Source: JAIFWV01 sp964580495
GTDB lineage: Bacteria; Patescibacteriota; Doudnabacteria; UBA920; O2-02-FULL-48-8
Reading direction: 5' to 3'
Assembly: GCA_964580495.1 (NCBI GenBank)
Contig: CAZOKE010000004.1
Coordinates: 1-49,664 of the forward strand
DNA length: 49,664 nucleotides
The position numbers were made by a program, and so were the translations under genes. Positions 1-7,538 of the stretch are shown here, piece after piece (position 1 is the first letter of the stretch; every line of letters begins with the position of its first letter). The notes under the pieces were generated by a model. It was given only the letters and a program-made list of their open reading frames with translations. It was not told the origin of the DNA and did not search any database.

Positions 1-80
1 TTTCGACAGATTTTGTATGTAAACAAATGTAAACCCTTGAGCCGTTCCGTGGGCAGTTAAGAGACATGATTTCCCCTTTT

Positions 81-109
81 TTGACCTACATGTAACTAAT
101 TCGTATAAT
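81..109 (+). promoter_or_regulatory. Sigma-70 type promoter for the first gene unit
   Basis: A -35 box TTGACC (81-86) and a perfect -10 box TATAAT (104-109) are separated by 17 bases. It sits about 30 bases upstream of the ATG at 142 and probably drives the three genes up to 2223. The preceding stretch 1-80 holds no gene I can recognise. Confidence 0.75.
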
Positions 110-141
110 AACGGCGTCAATTAAGCATTATATTTACAACG

Positions 142-453
142 ATGTCTTGGCTAAGTGAAATCTTTATACTTGTGGGTCTTGTATTAGTAAATGTTGCATG
201 GAACACAAGTAAAGCATGGGGAGTCGCCTTGTTCATAATGGGATGCTTTGCGCTTTTTTATGGCCTTGATGTTTTTATCGATGAGCGGACTAAAAGTCTA
301 TCGGACCGAATTAAGGACTTGGAACTAGAAATAAATACTACAGAGGAAGAAAAACATAAGCGATGGATGAAAGTTAATGATCCTGAAGGATACAGTACAA
401 TGCTTGAAATTGAGTACTCGGCAAGGCAAGCAGAACAAGATAGAAAATCATAA
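142..453 (+). CDS. Small membrane protein with cytoplasmic coiled coil, unknown function
   Basis: This is a 103-residue protein of unknown function. Two hydrophobic stretches (about residues 5-18 and 25-45) look like a membrane hairpin. They are followed by a charged, Glu/Lys-rich segment (about 50-85) that should form a coiled coil. No SD sequence is visible, but a strong promoter lies just upstream. The next gene begins 12 bases after the stop, so the two are probably cotranscribed and may interact through their coiled coils. I recognise no family. Membrane partners of this size are common in defence cassettes, but that role is inferred only from the neighbouring nuclease gene. Confidence 0.6.
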   Translation: MSWLSEIFILVGLVLVNVAWNTSKAWGVALFIMGCFALFYGLDVFIDERTKSLSDRIKDLELEINTTEEEKHKRWMKVNDPEGYSTMLEIEYSARQAEQDRKS

Positions 454-464
454 CTAGATTTTAT

Positions 465-1295
465 ATGGACGAGAAGCTCACTAAACTCAAGTCTAAAATT
501 GCGGAAATAGAACAACTTAAAACCCTCAAAGAGTGGGGGCCTGAATTTCAACTCTGGAAATCGGCGACCGAGCGCTTAGTAAATGATATCTTTGGTCCTG
601 ATTCATTAAAACTCTTTTCGCAACAGACAACTATCTCCTTTTCATATATCGACGATGGCTATAATCATCAACAGTACCTAACAGAATTAGAGAATCGGCA
701 TAAAATCCTAACTGGATTACTTGCGGATTTGCACGAACATCAACCAGTGGAGTCCGAGGGGAGTAAAGATGTCTTAAAAGAGCTTTGGAAAAAGGAACAA
801 GCATTGAAAGAAAATTTATTGCCTACTGTCGAAGCTGAGCGATTACAAGGTTCGTTGATTAAACATTTAGAAGAGACGTTGGTTCCCGATTCTATACCAT
901 TTCTAAGATTCAGGAAGTTGTTGACAGGTCGTCGTTTTCAAACATGGTGGTCAGATATGCAGGGCTACTCAACTGAAAACCCATGGAGCAAAATTGAACC
1001 TTTTCTGGAATTGCTGCAACAACATGAAGCAGAAAAAACTATTAAAAAACGCCTGGAAACGGAAAATCTCTTTGTCGAATCAAGGTCCAATGGTGAAGAC
1101 CAGCATATTTTAGTAGGTCCTAAAGACGGTAGTGGTGAAAAAGCACATATCATAATAGATGGTAAGAGTGGAGAGATTAGGGTTGAAGATAACAGATTAG
1201 AGCCAACTGATCTTGTAAGTAGGATTGTGACGATATTGACTTTACCAAACGGGAAGCAAATCAAAACAACGCGAGAATTGATAGAAGAAATATGA
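465..1295 (+). CDS. Coiled-coil protein with a WK-x-T...IFG N-terminal region, possible defence component
   Basis: This is a 276-residue soluble protein. The first 30 residues are a charged helix. It is followed by a segment with the pattern W-K-x-x-T-x-x-L-x-x-x-I-F-G (about residues 31-44) and a hydrophobic beta strand. I associate that pattern with N-terminal regions of bacterial stress and defence proteins that carry TIR-like effector domains. The middle is helical. The C-terminal third (about 200-276) is predicted beta-rich, with a GPKDG/IIIDGKSGEI stretch, and shows no catalytic motif I know. It lies 12 bases after the membrane-protein gene and 70 bases before the EVE-nuclease gene. The function is unknown and the defence link is inference. 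Confidence 0.55.
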   Translation: MDEKLTKLKSKIAEIEQLKTLKEWGPEFQLWKSATERLVNDIFGPDSLKLFSQQTTISFSYIDDGYNHQQYLTELENRHKILTGLLADLHEHQPVESEGSKDVLKELWKKEQALKENLLPTVEAERLQGSLIKHLEETLVPDSIPFLRFRKLLTGRRFQTWWSDMQGYSTENPWSKIEPFLELLQQHEAEKTIKKRLETENLFVESRSNGEDQHILVGPKDGSGEKAHIIIDGKSGEIRVEDNRLEPTDLVSRIVTILTLPNGKQIKTTRELIEEI

Positions 1296-1365
1296 AGATT
1301 AAATAAATGTTAAAATGCTTTTATATCCTCATAGCACAATAAGAAAATACAACTAAGATAAGTAT

Positions 1366-2223
1366 ATGAACTATTTTGTCTTCCACGTTTCAGACCAATC
1401 TAGATATGGTATTCAAAAAACGGGTATAGAGATTTTTAACGATCTGGTTAAAAGCAAACTGGTGTGGGGTTTTGGTCAGCACACGGCGAATAGGAAGGCT
1501 ATTCAGCCAGGAGATAAGGTACTATTTTATTTAACTGGCCTTAACAATCAGGTTTTCTTAGGTGCAGCGACGTTAAAATCTGGTGCATATACTGACGAAG
1601 CCCATCAATCCGATTCTTGGTTCTTGGATAAAGATATGCTTAGGATTGATCTTGAGGATATAATCGTATTTGATGAACCAAAGCCACGGCAATCATTTAT
1701 AAGCTTGCAATGGAGGCCTGCCCAGGGAGGCTCAAGTAAAATCTCGGAACGCGATTTTATGACTGTGATGGGCGCTGTACCTGACAAAGTTCAGATAATC
1801 TCTGAAGTTGAAAGTGAAATGGCGTTTGCACTGGAAAAGTACCTTGAAGAGTTTATTGTAGATAATTGGGACAAAATAGATTTTGGAGAAAAATTAAAAT
1901 TATTTGTAGATAAAGATGGTAATACAGGTCAGCAGTATTTTACCGAGGAAGTTGGATATATAGATATTCTCGCTCAGGATAAAGATGACAATTTTGTTGT
2001 GATTGAACTCAAAAAGGGCAGGAAAAATGATGAGGTTATAGGCCAGGTTTTGAGATATATGGGTTGGGTTAGAAATAATTTATTGAAAAACAATCAGACT
2101 GTACTCGGATTAATTATAGTCGGTGATAAAGATCCAAAGCTGGAGTATGCTCTTGGTGAAATATCAGACAAGGTCCAAATCAAACTATATTCTATCAATT
2201 TTAAACTTCAAGATTATAGATAG
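1366..2223 (+). CDS. EVE-domain protein fused to a PD-(D/E)XK (NucS/DUF91-like) nuclease domain
   Basis: The 285-residue protein has two parts. Residues 1-140 begin MNYFVFHVSD and contain the K-x-x-x-x-GDK-V-x-F-Y pattern typical of EVE/PUA-like domains, which bind modified bases. Residues about 160-285 resemble the NucS/DUF91 nuclease fold: YIDILAQD gives the catalytic Asp near residue 200, and VIELKKGR gives the E-x-K pair near 214-216, followed by a helix with QVLRYMGWV. EVE domains fused to nucleases act in modification-dependent restriction. The likely role here is cutting phage or foreign DNA that carries modified bases, with the two upstream genes as possible partners. The active-site residues are all present. 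Substrate specificity cannot be read from sequence. Confidence 0.75.
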   Translation: MNYFVFHVSDQSRYGIQKTGIEIFNDLVKSKLVWGFGQHTANRKAIQPGDKVLFYLTGLNNQVFLGAATLKSGAYTDEAHQSDSWFLDKDMLRIDLEDIIVFDEPKPRQSFISLQWRPAQGGSSKISERDFMTVMGAVPDKVQIISEVESEMAFALEKYLEEFIVDNWDKIDFGEKLKLFVDKDGNTGQQYFTEEVGYIDILAQDKDDNFVVIELKKGRKNDEVIGQVLRYMGWVRNNLLKNNQTVLGLIIVGDKDPKLEYALGEISDKVQIKLYSINFKLQDYR

Positions 2224-2251
2224 ACCATGGCAGAGACTGTGCATAACCGTT

Positions 2252-2281
2252 TTGACAATAAGATTTAAAAAATAGGATAAT
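2252..2281 (+). promoter_or_regulatory. Strong promoter with no protein gene downstream
   Basis: A consensus -35 TTGACA (2252-2257) and a -10 GATAAT (2276-2281) are 18 bases apart. The expected start is near 2288. No ATG-initiated reading frame follows before the terminator at 2443-2467, which suggests it drives a noncoding RNA. Confidence 0.6.
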
Positions 2282-2287
2282 TAGACC

Positions 2288-2467
2288 AGAAGACATACAT
2301 TGACTGAAAACAAAATAAATATTACACTGTTGCTTCGCGTTCCCGACTAGCTTTTACAATACCTCTTACTAAAGAAGAGGGTAAGATCTGTTCTTAATAA
2401 AACAAAAACCCTCATACATATAGCATGAGGGTCCGTGCCTGGAACTGAGTTAATTGCTCAGTTTTTT
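2288..2467 (+). ncRNA. Candidate small RNA of about 180 nt
   Basis: The interval starts at the predicted start site of the promoter at 2252-2281 and ends at a Rho-independent terminator. It contains three hairpins in series: CCTCTT/AAGAGG around 2362-2380, ACCCTCAT/ATGAGGGT at 2408-2432 and AACTGAG/CTCAGTT at 2443-2463 with a T run. I find no ATG-started reading frame inside. It does not match tmRNA, RNase P RNA or 6S RNA patterns that I can recall. Function is unknown. It could instead be an untranslated 3' region of the upstream nuclease gene with a chance promoter. Confidence 0.4.
2443..2467 (+). terminator. Rho-independent terminator
   Basis: The stem AACTGAG/CTCAGTT (2443-2449 and 2457-2463) is followed by a run of T. 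A second perfect 8-bp hairpin (2408-2432) lies just upstream. Confidence 0.7.
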
Positions 2468-3068
2468 GTTTACCCTATATATTTCAATAAGGTATATCGA
2501 GGGATTTTCTCGAAATTCCTCGACCGATACAAGCTGCCCATTTAAGGGATTCCTGTACCTTCGATATGTTGGTTGTTCCATTGGAACTTCCCATACCTAC
2601 TAAATAAATTTTTGGCGGGTAGGTTTACCGTCCCACTCAACGACGGATTTACTACCTTAAATTTATCGGTATCAAAAAAACTTGTACCAGAAGGCGGGCG
2701 TAAGGGCAGTAAACCCTTTTGGGGAATACGCCTTGCGGCGCATGGTCTTTTGGAAAAAACCTTACGCCAACCTTCAGACACAAGTTTAGTGTCGGGTGTA
2801 CTGCTGATAATGGCGACCAAACCATGTTTGTGAAGCTACACAGTGTTAACTGTTAAGAAAATTTTAACAGCTGAGCATTATAATGTCAATTCGAGGTGGC
2901 TGACGCCGTTTAAACACTCTCATGTGTTATAGCTATAGGCGATAGTGCTGTCTTTGTTTATGTTTCAATAGATTTTATCATTCCGTAACTTTGCATAATC
3001 CAATCCTCGATCTGGTTTAAAGAATTTCGCAGGGTGTCCACCAAAATAGGAAATTTGATTTAAAATTT
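2468..3068. other. 600-bp region without a convincing gene, with structured inverted repeats
   Basis: Two overlapping open frames (about 86-92 codons, 2542-2833) exist on opposite strands. Neither has an SD site or a recognisable product, and the minus frame has a low-complexity composition. The DNA holds an imperfect 24-bp inverted repeat (2684-2707 with 2761-2784, about 18 of 24 paired). Inside it is a smaller hairpin, GGCGTA...TACGCC, around 2700-2735, and another inverted repeat, CTGTTAA/TTTTAACAG, lies near 2848-2870. This may be a decayed gene or structured RNA. I cannot assign it. Confidence 0.35.
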
Positions 3069-3090
3069 AACCGGCTGCAGGCCGGTTTTT
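3069..3090. terminator. Terminator hairpin downstream of the peptide-binding protein gene
   Basis: Arms AACCGGC and GCCGGTT (3069-3075, 3081-3087) carry T runs on the plus strand and a T-rich tract on the minus strand. It probably ends the minus-strand operon that finishes at 3125. Confidence 0.6.
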
Positions 3091-3091
3091 A

Positions 3092-3124
3092 TACTCAGTA
3101 CTTAGTACTCAGAACACAGTACTT
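3092..3124. repeat. Degenerate heptamer repeat (AGTACTN type)
   Basis: Consecutive 7-bp units of the type CAGTACT, TAGTACT and CAGAACA abut the 3' end of the peptide-binding protein gene. The same unit recurs at 22137-22165, 24818-24880 and 25763-25846. Confidence 0.6.
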
Positions 3125-4903
3125 TTATCTCCGTTTCGTATCAATGTACCAGTGGCTCACATCTAAGAAGCGCTCCTGCGGATATATTATGGTATCGAGA
3201 TCAAACCCATGCTCTTTTTTAGGCAAGCTATACAAGTAAATCGCGCTGTCCAGGAAAATCGCCGGAATTTCTTGGGTAATTATAGCTTGGAATTGCTGGT
3301 AATCCTTGCTTCGGACATTTGTGTCATTGGTCCGGCGCGCTTCGGTGAGTAATTTGTCCACGGTAGGATTGGAAAAACCCGAAAGGTTGAGTCCTGGGTC
3401 ATGGGCTTGCGACGAATGCCAGAAAGGGAAAGGATCTGGATCAGCCCCGGTGTTTTCCGAAAACACTAAAGCGTCAAAATTCCGCGGCCGAATATATTGA
3501 TTGTCCAAATCCTGGGCAGAAACTACTACCAAATGGACTGTGGCCCCGACCTTGGCCCACTGGCCTTGGATGATTTGGGCGGTTTTGACGTTCAGGGGCA
3601 TGGCGTTTGTCGCTAAATTGAATTCCAAATTTTGCCGAACTTGGTTTTTGCCCTGTTTGAGCATCCTGTATCGCTGGTTGCTTGCGGGATCAAGCTGCCA
3701 GCCGGCTTTGTCGAGAATACTGCCGGCTTCATCCAAATTGAAATGTGTTGCTTGCTCCAGGGACGGATCGTAACCCAGGTTTCCTTTTATGATCGGCCCG
3801 TAATCAGGTTCTGCTAACCCCAAAAACACATCGTTTATGATCGGCTGCCGGTCAGTGGCTAGCCATAAAGCTTGGCGCACGGCTTTTTGGGACAGAATTG
3901 GATTTTTTGGGAGGTTAAAAAATACGGCTTGGTATTGGGGCAGGCTGATCCGGTACTGATTTTGCCTGTCTGAATTTTCCAAAAACATTTTTTTGTCAAA
4001 CGGGAGGAAACCCAAGCTTTGAATATCTTTGGATTGGTAAGCCTGGATTAGGGCATCCGTGTCCGGGTAGAATTTGAAAGTGAAATAAGTAATAAAGGGC
4101 GAGCTGCTGTAGTATTGGTTATTGGCTTTGAGGGTAATCGATTTGATGGTGCCGTCTGGAGTTTTCCTAATTTCTCGGATCATATACGGCCCGGAACCGA
4201 TTGGGCTCAGGTTTAAGTCCGAAAGCCGGAAATTACTAGCACTAAGATTGCTCCAAATGTGTTGGGGTAGGATGGCGAGCGTGAAGTTGGTGATAAACGA
4301 GGCGGAAACCTCATGCAGAGTGACCCGTACCGTCAGGTCATCGACTTTCTCCACTTTCACGCGATTCCAGTTGGAGATCAAAGGCGAGTCGAAATTTGGA
4401 TTTTGGATCGTTTGGATGGTGTAGGTGATGTCGTCGCTGGTAATTGGTTTGCCGTCCTGCCATTTGAGGCCTGGGCGCAGCTGGATGGTGTAAGTTTTTT
4501 GGTCAGCTGAAATTGCCGGCAGGCCCTGCGCTAAATCCGGGGCCAAATTCATATTTTTATCGAATTTGAGCAGTTGGCCATAGATTAGTTTCGTCAGGTC
4601 CAGGTCCACTGGGGAAGATGGAGCCAGAACAGGGTTTATAAATCTCGGCTGCCCGACCAAGCCTTCGACATGCTCGCCGCCATAATCGGGGATGTTCGAT
4701 TCACCCGAAAAGAAATACGCGTGTACTAAAAAACCGCCGGCGAGGAGAAAGGCTGCGGCCGTGGCGGTGAAAACTGCAAAATCTTTTTTTGTGATGCTTT
4801 CAAGAATTTGCGGCAGGTGGCGCGATCGAACGCGCGGTAACATCCGCAAGCCCTGCCATGCCCGCTGTAAAAAATTTTTTACTTGATTAAACCAGTTTGG
4901 CAT
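3125..4903 (-). CDS. Family 5 extracellular solute-binding protein (oligopeptide ABC transporter type), membrane-anchored
   Basis: The protein (592 aa from the chosen start) is a DppA/OppA-like peptide-binding protein. After a basic cytoplasmic tail, one membrane anchor lies at about residues 43-65. The binding domain follows, with typical family signatures: a GLVGQPRFINP entry strand, LRPGLKWQDGKPITSDD near residue 150 and SPIGSGPYMI near 240. There is no lipobox, so it is held by the uncleaved anchor. I chose the ATG at 4903, 13 bases after the secG stop; an upstream ATG at 4954 would overlap secG with an unlikely Ser/Cys-rich tail. No permease or ATPase genes are nearby. It may scavenge peptides or act as a chaperone-like lipid/peptide binder. 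Confidence 0.85.
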   Translation of the reverse strand: MPNWFNQVKNFLQRAWQGLRMLPRVRSRHLPQILESITKKDFAVFTATAAAFLLAGGFLVHAYFFSGESNIPDYGGEHVEGLVGQPRFINPVLAPSSPVDLDLTKLIYGQLLKFDKNMNLAPDLAQGLPAISADQKTYTIQLRPGLKWQDGKPITSDDITYTIQTIQNPNFDSPLISNWNRVKVEKVDDLTVRVTLHEVSASFITNFTLAILPQHIWSNLSASNFRLSDLNLSPIGSGPYMIREIRKTPDGTIKSITLKANNQYYSSSPFITYFTFKFYPDTDALIQAYQSKDIQSLGFLPFDKKMFLENSDRQNQYRISLPQYQAVFFNLPKNPILSQKAVRQALWLATDRQPIINDVFLGLAEPDYGPIIKGNLGYDPSLEQATHFNLDEAGSILDKAGWQLDPASNQRYRMLKQGKNQVRQNLEFNLATNAMPLNVKTAQIIQGQWAKVGATVHLVVVSAQDLDNQYIRPRNFDALVFSENTGADPDPFPFWHSSQAHDPGLNLSGFSNPTVDKLLTEARRTNDTNVRSKDYQQFQAIITQEIPAIFLDSAIYLYSLPKKEHGFDLDTIIYPQERFLDVSHWYIDTKRR

Positions 4904-4916
4904 GATTTGGGGCAAA

Positions 4917-5144
4917 CTATTTGAGGAACAAGACGAGCACTGAGAGTCCGACAAAGATCACAGCCAAAGCGACAGTGAAATAATGGAGTCCTCGGGCCAG
5001 GCCACGCTTGGCGCGGAATACGGAACCCTCACCGCCAAAAACCGTGGACAGGCCGCCTTCGCGCTGCTGCATCAAAACCGAAGCGACGAGGAGCACATCA
5101 ACAATGATGAGGACGAAAGTCAGCAAACTCTGCGATATTTTCAT
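4917..5144 (-). CDS. secG: Protein translocase subunit SecG
   Basis: The 75-residue protein has two membrane spans (about residues 5-25 and 53-73) linked by the conserved MQQREGGLSTVFGG loop, which identifies SecG. It works in the inner membrane with SecY and SecE, easing the movement of SecA during protein export. Its length matches the family. It is the first gene of a short minus-strand unit, followed after 13 bases by the peptide-binding protein. The upstream region 5145-5426 is filled by repeats rather than another gene. Confidence 0.93.
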   Translation of the reverse strand: MKISQSLLTFVLIIVDVLLVASVLMQQREGGLSTVFGGEGSVFRAKRGLARGLHYFTVALAVIFVGLSVLVLFLK

Positions 5145-5275
5145 AATTTGAAAAAATAAATTTAGCTACATTATTTTGCCAGAAAAATTGATTAAAGTCA
5201 ATCTTGGTACGGATCCTGTCACAATTCACCCCAAGCACATGCTCACTTACGCTGCGCGCGAGCTTGAATCCATTT

Positions 5276-5357
5276 GACGGGTCCTGCCGTCGCTCTTCCC
5301 AAAGGTGCTCGACTGTCGTCTGCGCGCCTGTGGGATCCCTTCGCGACGGCACCCGTC
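5276..5357. repeat. Long palindromic element (copy A of the CGGGTCCTG family)
   Basis: The left arm GACGGGTcctGCCGTCGC (5276-5293) pairs with the right arm GCGACGGCACCCGTC (5343-5357), leaving a cct bulge. The interior, with its GTGCTCG...CTGCGCGC segment, resembles the interior of the element at 40889-40977. A degenerate partial copy, GCGGGGTACCC...CGCCACCCGTC, lies at about 5399-5428 against the uvrC 3' end. The whole 5145-5426 gap has no credible gene. The open frame across it on the plus strand is a by-product of the repeat. Confidence 0.7.
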
Positions 5358-5426
5358 TCGTTGATTTCATTGATTGGGAGAAAATGGGTTGCTCGCTAGC
5401 GGGGTACCCGACTCACGCCACCCGTC

Positions 5427-7229
5427 CTAAAGGCTCGCTTTTATTTTTTCTGCGAGCTTGTGCCCCACTGCATTGGAAAGTTCGGTCAGGCTTGCTGACT
5501 TGAGGGAGGAGGGGGAGCCAAACTGCTGCAGTAAAATTTTCTTTTTGGCCGGGCCAATGCCGGGGATTTGGTCGAGTATAGATTTGATCGAAGACTTGGA
5601 TCGTAATTTCCGGTGGTAAGTGACCGCGAATCGGTGCGCTTCGTCGCGGATACGTTGCAGCAGGAACAAGGATATGGAATTTTTTTGCAGGAGTATGGGA
5701 GTAGAACTTCCGGGAACGAAAATTTCTTCCAGCCTTTTGGCCAGGCCGATAATTGGGATTTGCAGATTGTATTGTTTGAGCACTGAAAGCGCTGCATTGA
5801 GTTGTCCTTTGCCGCCATCGATGATAATCAGGTCGGGAAGGGGCCAGGAAGTAGTTTGTAGGTTGTCGTTTGTAGGTTGTAGTGAGTGTTTGAAACGTCT
5901 CTCCAGCATTTCGCGCATCATGGCAAAGTCATCGGGGGTGGATTTTTTATTGATTTTAAATTTGCGGTAAGCGTCTTTTTTTGGTTTGGCAAAATCAAAT
6001 ACCACCATGGAGCCCACGGCATTGGTGCCTTGAATGTTGGAAATGTCAAAACATTCCATCCGAGCCGGAAGCTTTTCCATCCCCAGGACCCGCTGCAGCT
6101 CTTTGAGGGATGACAAAAGCCGGGCTTCTTCCAGTAAATGTTTGTCGCCCTGGGCTTCCAAATATTGCTTGGCATTTTCTTCCGCCAACTTGAGAAGTTT
6201 TACTTTTTCGCCTTTGGCCGGCACCACGATTTTTGATTTGAATCCGCGTTCAGTCAGTATTCTCCCGACTTCTTCGGTGTTGATAATGAATGGAACCAGA
6301 ATTTCTTTCGGGATGTTGGCCGCATCCAGATAATATCTGGTTAAAAAACTTTCTAAAATTTGCTCTGGCGAGGCTTGTTTGGTGTTTTCCAACATGAAAT
6401 TTTCTTTTTGGATAAGTTTGCCCTCTCGGATTAGGAATAAGTTGATGGAAGCCACAGCTTCGATGCGCAGGCCGATTACGTCTTGGTTGACTTTGGCCGG
6501 ATAAACCAGTTTTTGGCGTTCCATGACACGGTTGAGCGAATAAATTTGGTCGCGGACGCGGGCGGCTTTTTCAAATTGCTTGTGAACAGCCAGCAGCTTC
6601 ATCTGCCCTTGCAGCTCTTTTAGGATTACCGATTGCTTGCCTTCAAGGAATTGCATGATTTTGCTGATGTAATTTTCACGGTAGTCCTGAAGACTGATTT
6701 TGCCGATGCAGACTCCCGGGCATTTGCCAATGTGGTAATAAAAACACGGTTTGGTCCCGACTTTGGAATTGGCGCAATAGGGAAACACGCGTCGGACCAA
6801 GCGCAAAGTGTCTTTCAGCGCCAAGCCCGAGGTGTACGGGCCGAAATATTTAGCCGATTTGTCCGTGCGCTGGCGTTCATATTCGATGGTCGGAATTTCC
6901 TGCTTAAGATTTATTTTAAGAAAAATATAATTTTTGTCGTCGCGCAGCCGTACATTATATTTTGGCTTGAGCTGCTTGATGAAATTGTTTTCCAGCACCA
7001 AAGCTTCGAGCTCATTGTTTACGACCGTATAGTCTACATCTGCGATTTGGGAAATCATGAGTTCGATCCGGCGGTCGTAACCGGCATCTTTGCGGAAATA
7101 CGAACTGACGCGATTCTTGAGTTTGTTGGCTTTGCCGACATACAACAAAAGCCCTCGGTCGTCTTTGAACATATAGACGCCGGGTTTCTGCGGGAGCTCG
7201 CTAATTTTTTGTGCTAGCGCTTTTTGCAT
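5427..7229 (-). CDS. uvrC: Excinuclease ABC subunit C
   Basis: This 600-residue UvrC makes both incisions around bulky DNA lesions after UvrA/UvrB loading. In order it has the GIY-YIG nuclease domain (PGVYMFKDDRGLLLYVGKA, about residues 14-32), a Cys-rich segment near 145-165, the UVR domain for UvrB binding (about 195-230), the RNase H-like endonuclease domain (MECFDISNIQGTNAVGSMV; DLIIIDGGKGQL) and a C-terminal helix-hairpin-helix (IPGIGPAKKKILLQQFG). The start at 7229 gives the usual length; an earlier ATG adds 41 unrelated residues. A TATAAT box ends 6 bases before this ATG, so the mRNA is probably leaderless. A heptamer repeat (5851-5885) is inserted in frame and encodes LQPTNDNLQTT. Confidence 0.96.
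   Translation of the reverse strand: MQKALAQKISELPQKPGVYMFKDDRGLLLYVGKANKLKNRVSSYFRKDAGYDRRIELMISQIADVDYTVVNNELEALVLENNFIKQLKPKYNVRLRDDKNYIFLKINLKQEIPTIEYERQRTDKSAKYFGPYTSGLALKDTLRLVRRVFPYCANSKVGTKPCFYYHIGKCPGVCIGKISLQDYRENYISKIMQFLEGKQSVILKELQGQMKLLAVHKQFEKAARVRDQIYSLNRVMERQKLVYPAKVNQDVIGLRIEAVASINLFLIREGKLIQKENFMLENTKQASPEQILESFLTRYYLDAANIPKEILVPFIINTEEVGRILTERGFKSKIVVPAKGEKVKLLKLAEENAKQYLEAQGDKHLLEEARLLSSLKELQRVLGMEKLPARMECFDISNIQGTNAVGSMVVFDFAKPKKDAYRKFKINKKSTPDDFAMMREMLERRFKHSLQPTNDNLQTTSWPLPDLIIIDGGKGQLNAALSVLKQYNLQIPIIGLAKRLEEIFVPGSSTPILLQKNSISLFLLQRIRDEAHRFAVTYHRKLRSKSSIKSILDQIPGIGPAKKKILLQQFGSPSSLKSASLTELSNAVGHKLAEKIKASL
5851..5885. repeat. Heptamer repeat inside uvrC
   Basis: Five perfect-phase 7-bp units (GTAGTTT, GTAGGTT, GTCGTTT, GTAGGTT, GTAGTGA) lie within the coding region. 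They are read in frame on the minus strand and sit in a presumably surface-exposed loop just before the DLIIIDGG motif. Confidence 0.75.
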
Positions 7230-7275
7230 GCAAGTATTATACTTTTTCCAAGACCTGGCGTCTAAGGAGGCAAGT

Positions 7276-7401
7276 ATGAAGACTGTTTGGAACTTTATTG
7301 ACACCACGGTTTGGATCGCATTCTGCATTCTGCCCACCATGGTCGGTTGCATCGTTTCGCAACGCTGCCGCGACAGTCTGCAGATGTCCCTTGATGGTTA
7401 G
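7276..7401 (+). CDS. 41-residue hydrophobic small protein, unknown
   Basis: This short frame starts MKTVWNFIDTTVWIAF and contains a single hydrophobic stretch with three Cys (about residues 12-32). It then runs to a charged tail ending at TAG 7399-7401. A near-perfect SD (CTAAGGAGG, 7262-7270) sits 5 bases before the ATG, and a terminator follows directly, which supports a real gene. It lies divergently from uvrC. It is probably a one-span membrane peptide. I recognise no family. The isolated SD-gene-terminator layout is shared with the next two genes. Confidence 0.55.
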   Translation: MKTVWNFIDTTVWIAFCILPTMVGCIVSQRCRDSLQMSLDG

Positions 7402-7407
7402 TCTTAG

Positions 7408-7460
7408 AACCCGCCCGCTCTGGCGCATTCCTAACGGACCTTGCCGGGGCGGGTTTTTTG
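7408..7460 (+). terminator. Rho-independent terminator
   Basis: AACCCGCCC (7408-7416) pairs with GGGCGGGTT (7447-7455), followed by a T run. Its 3' arm overlaps the -35 box of the next promoter. Confidence 0.75.
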
Positions 7461-7468
7461 TTTATAAT
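7441..7468 (+). promoter_or_regulatory. Promoter embedded in the preceding terminator
   Basis: TTGCCG (7441-7446) and TATAAT (7463-7468) are 16 bases apart. The -35 lies in the terminator hairpin and the -10 just after its T run. It should drive the interrupted gene at 7539. Confidence 0.6.
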
Positions 7469-7538
7469 GCTTGCACCTGCAATAGCGCAGGCAATACCGG
7501 ATGGCCGGAATGGCCTCAAAGAACCGGAGGGTTCAGGT

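Noticed and set aside
2542..2833. Two opposite frames of about 90 codons
   Set aside because: There is no SD, no known domain, and the inverted repeats explain part of the openness; kept only as an unassigned region.
4904..4954. Upstream start for the peptide-binding protein
   Set aside because: It overlaps secG and adds a Ser/Cys-rich tail unlike the family; the ATG at 4903 fits better.
5204..5503. Open frames on both strands across 5100-5500
   Set aside because: They run through the palindromic repeat region and into the uvrC end; the composition reflects the repeat.
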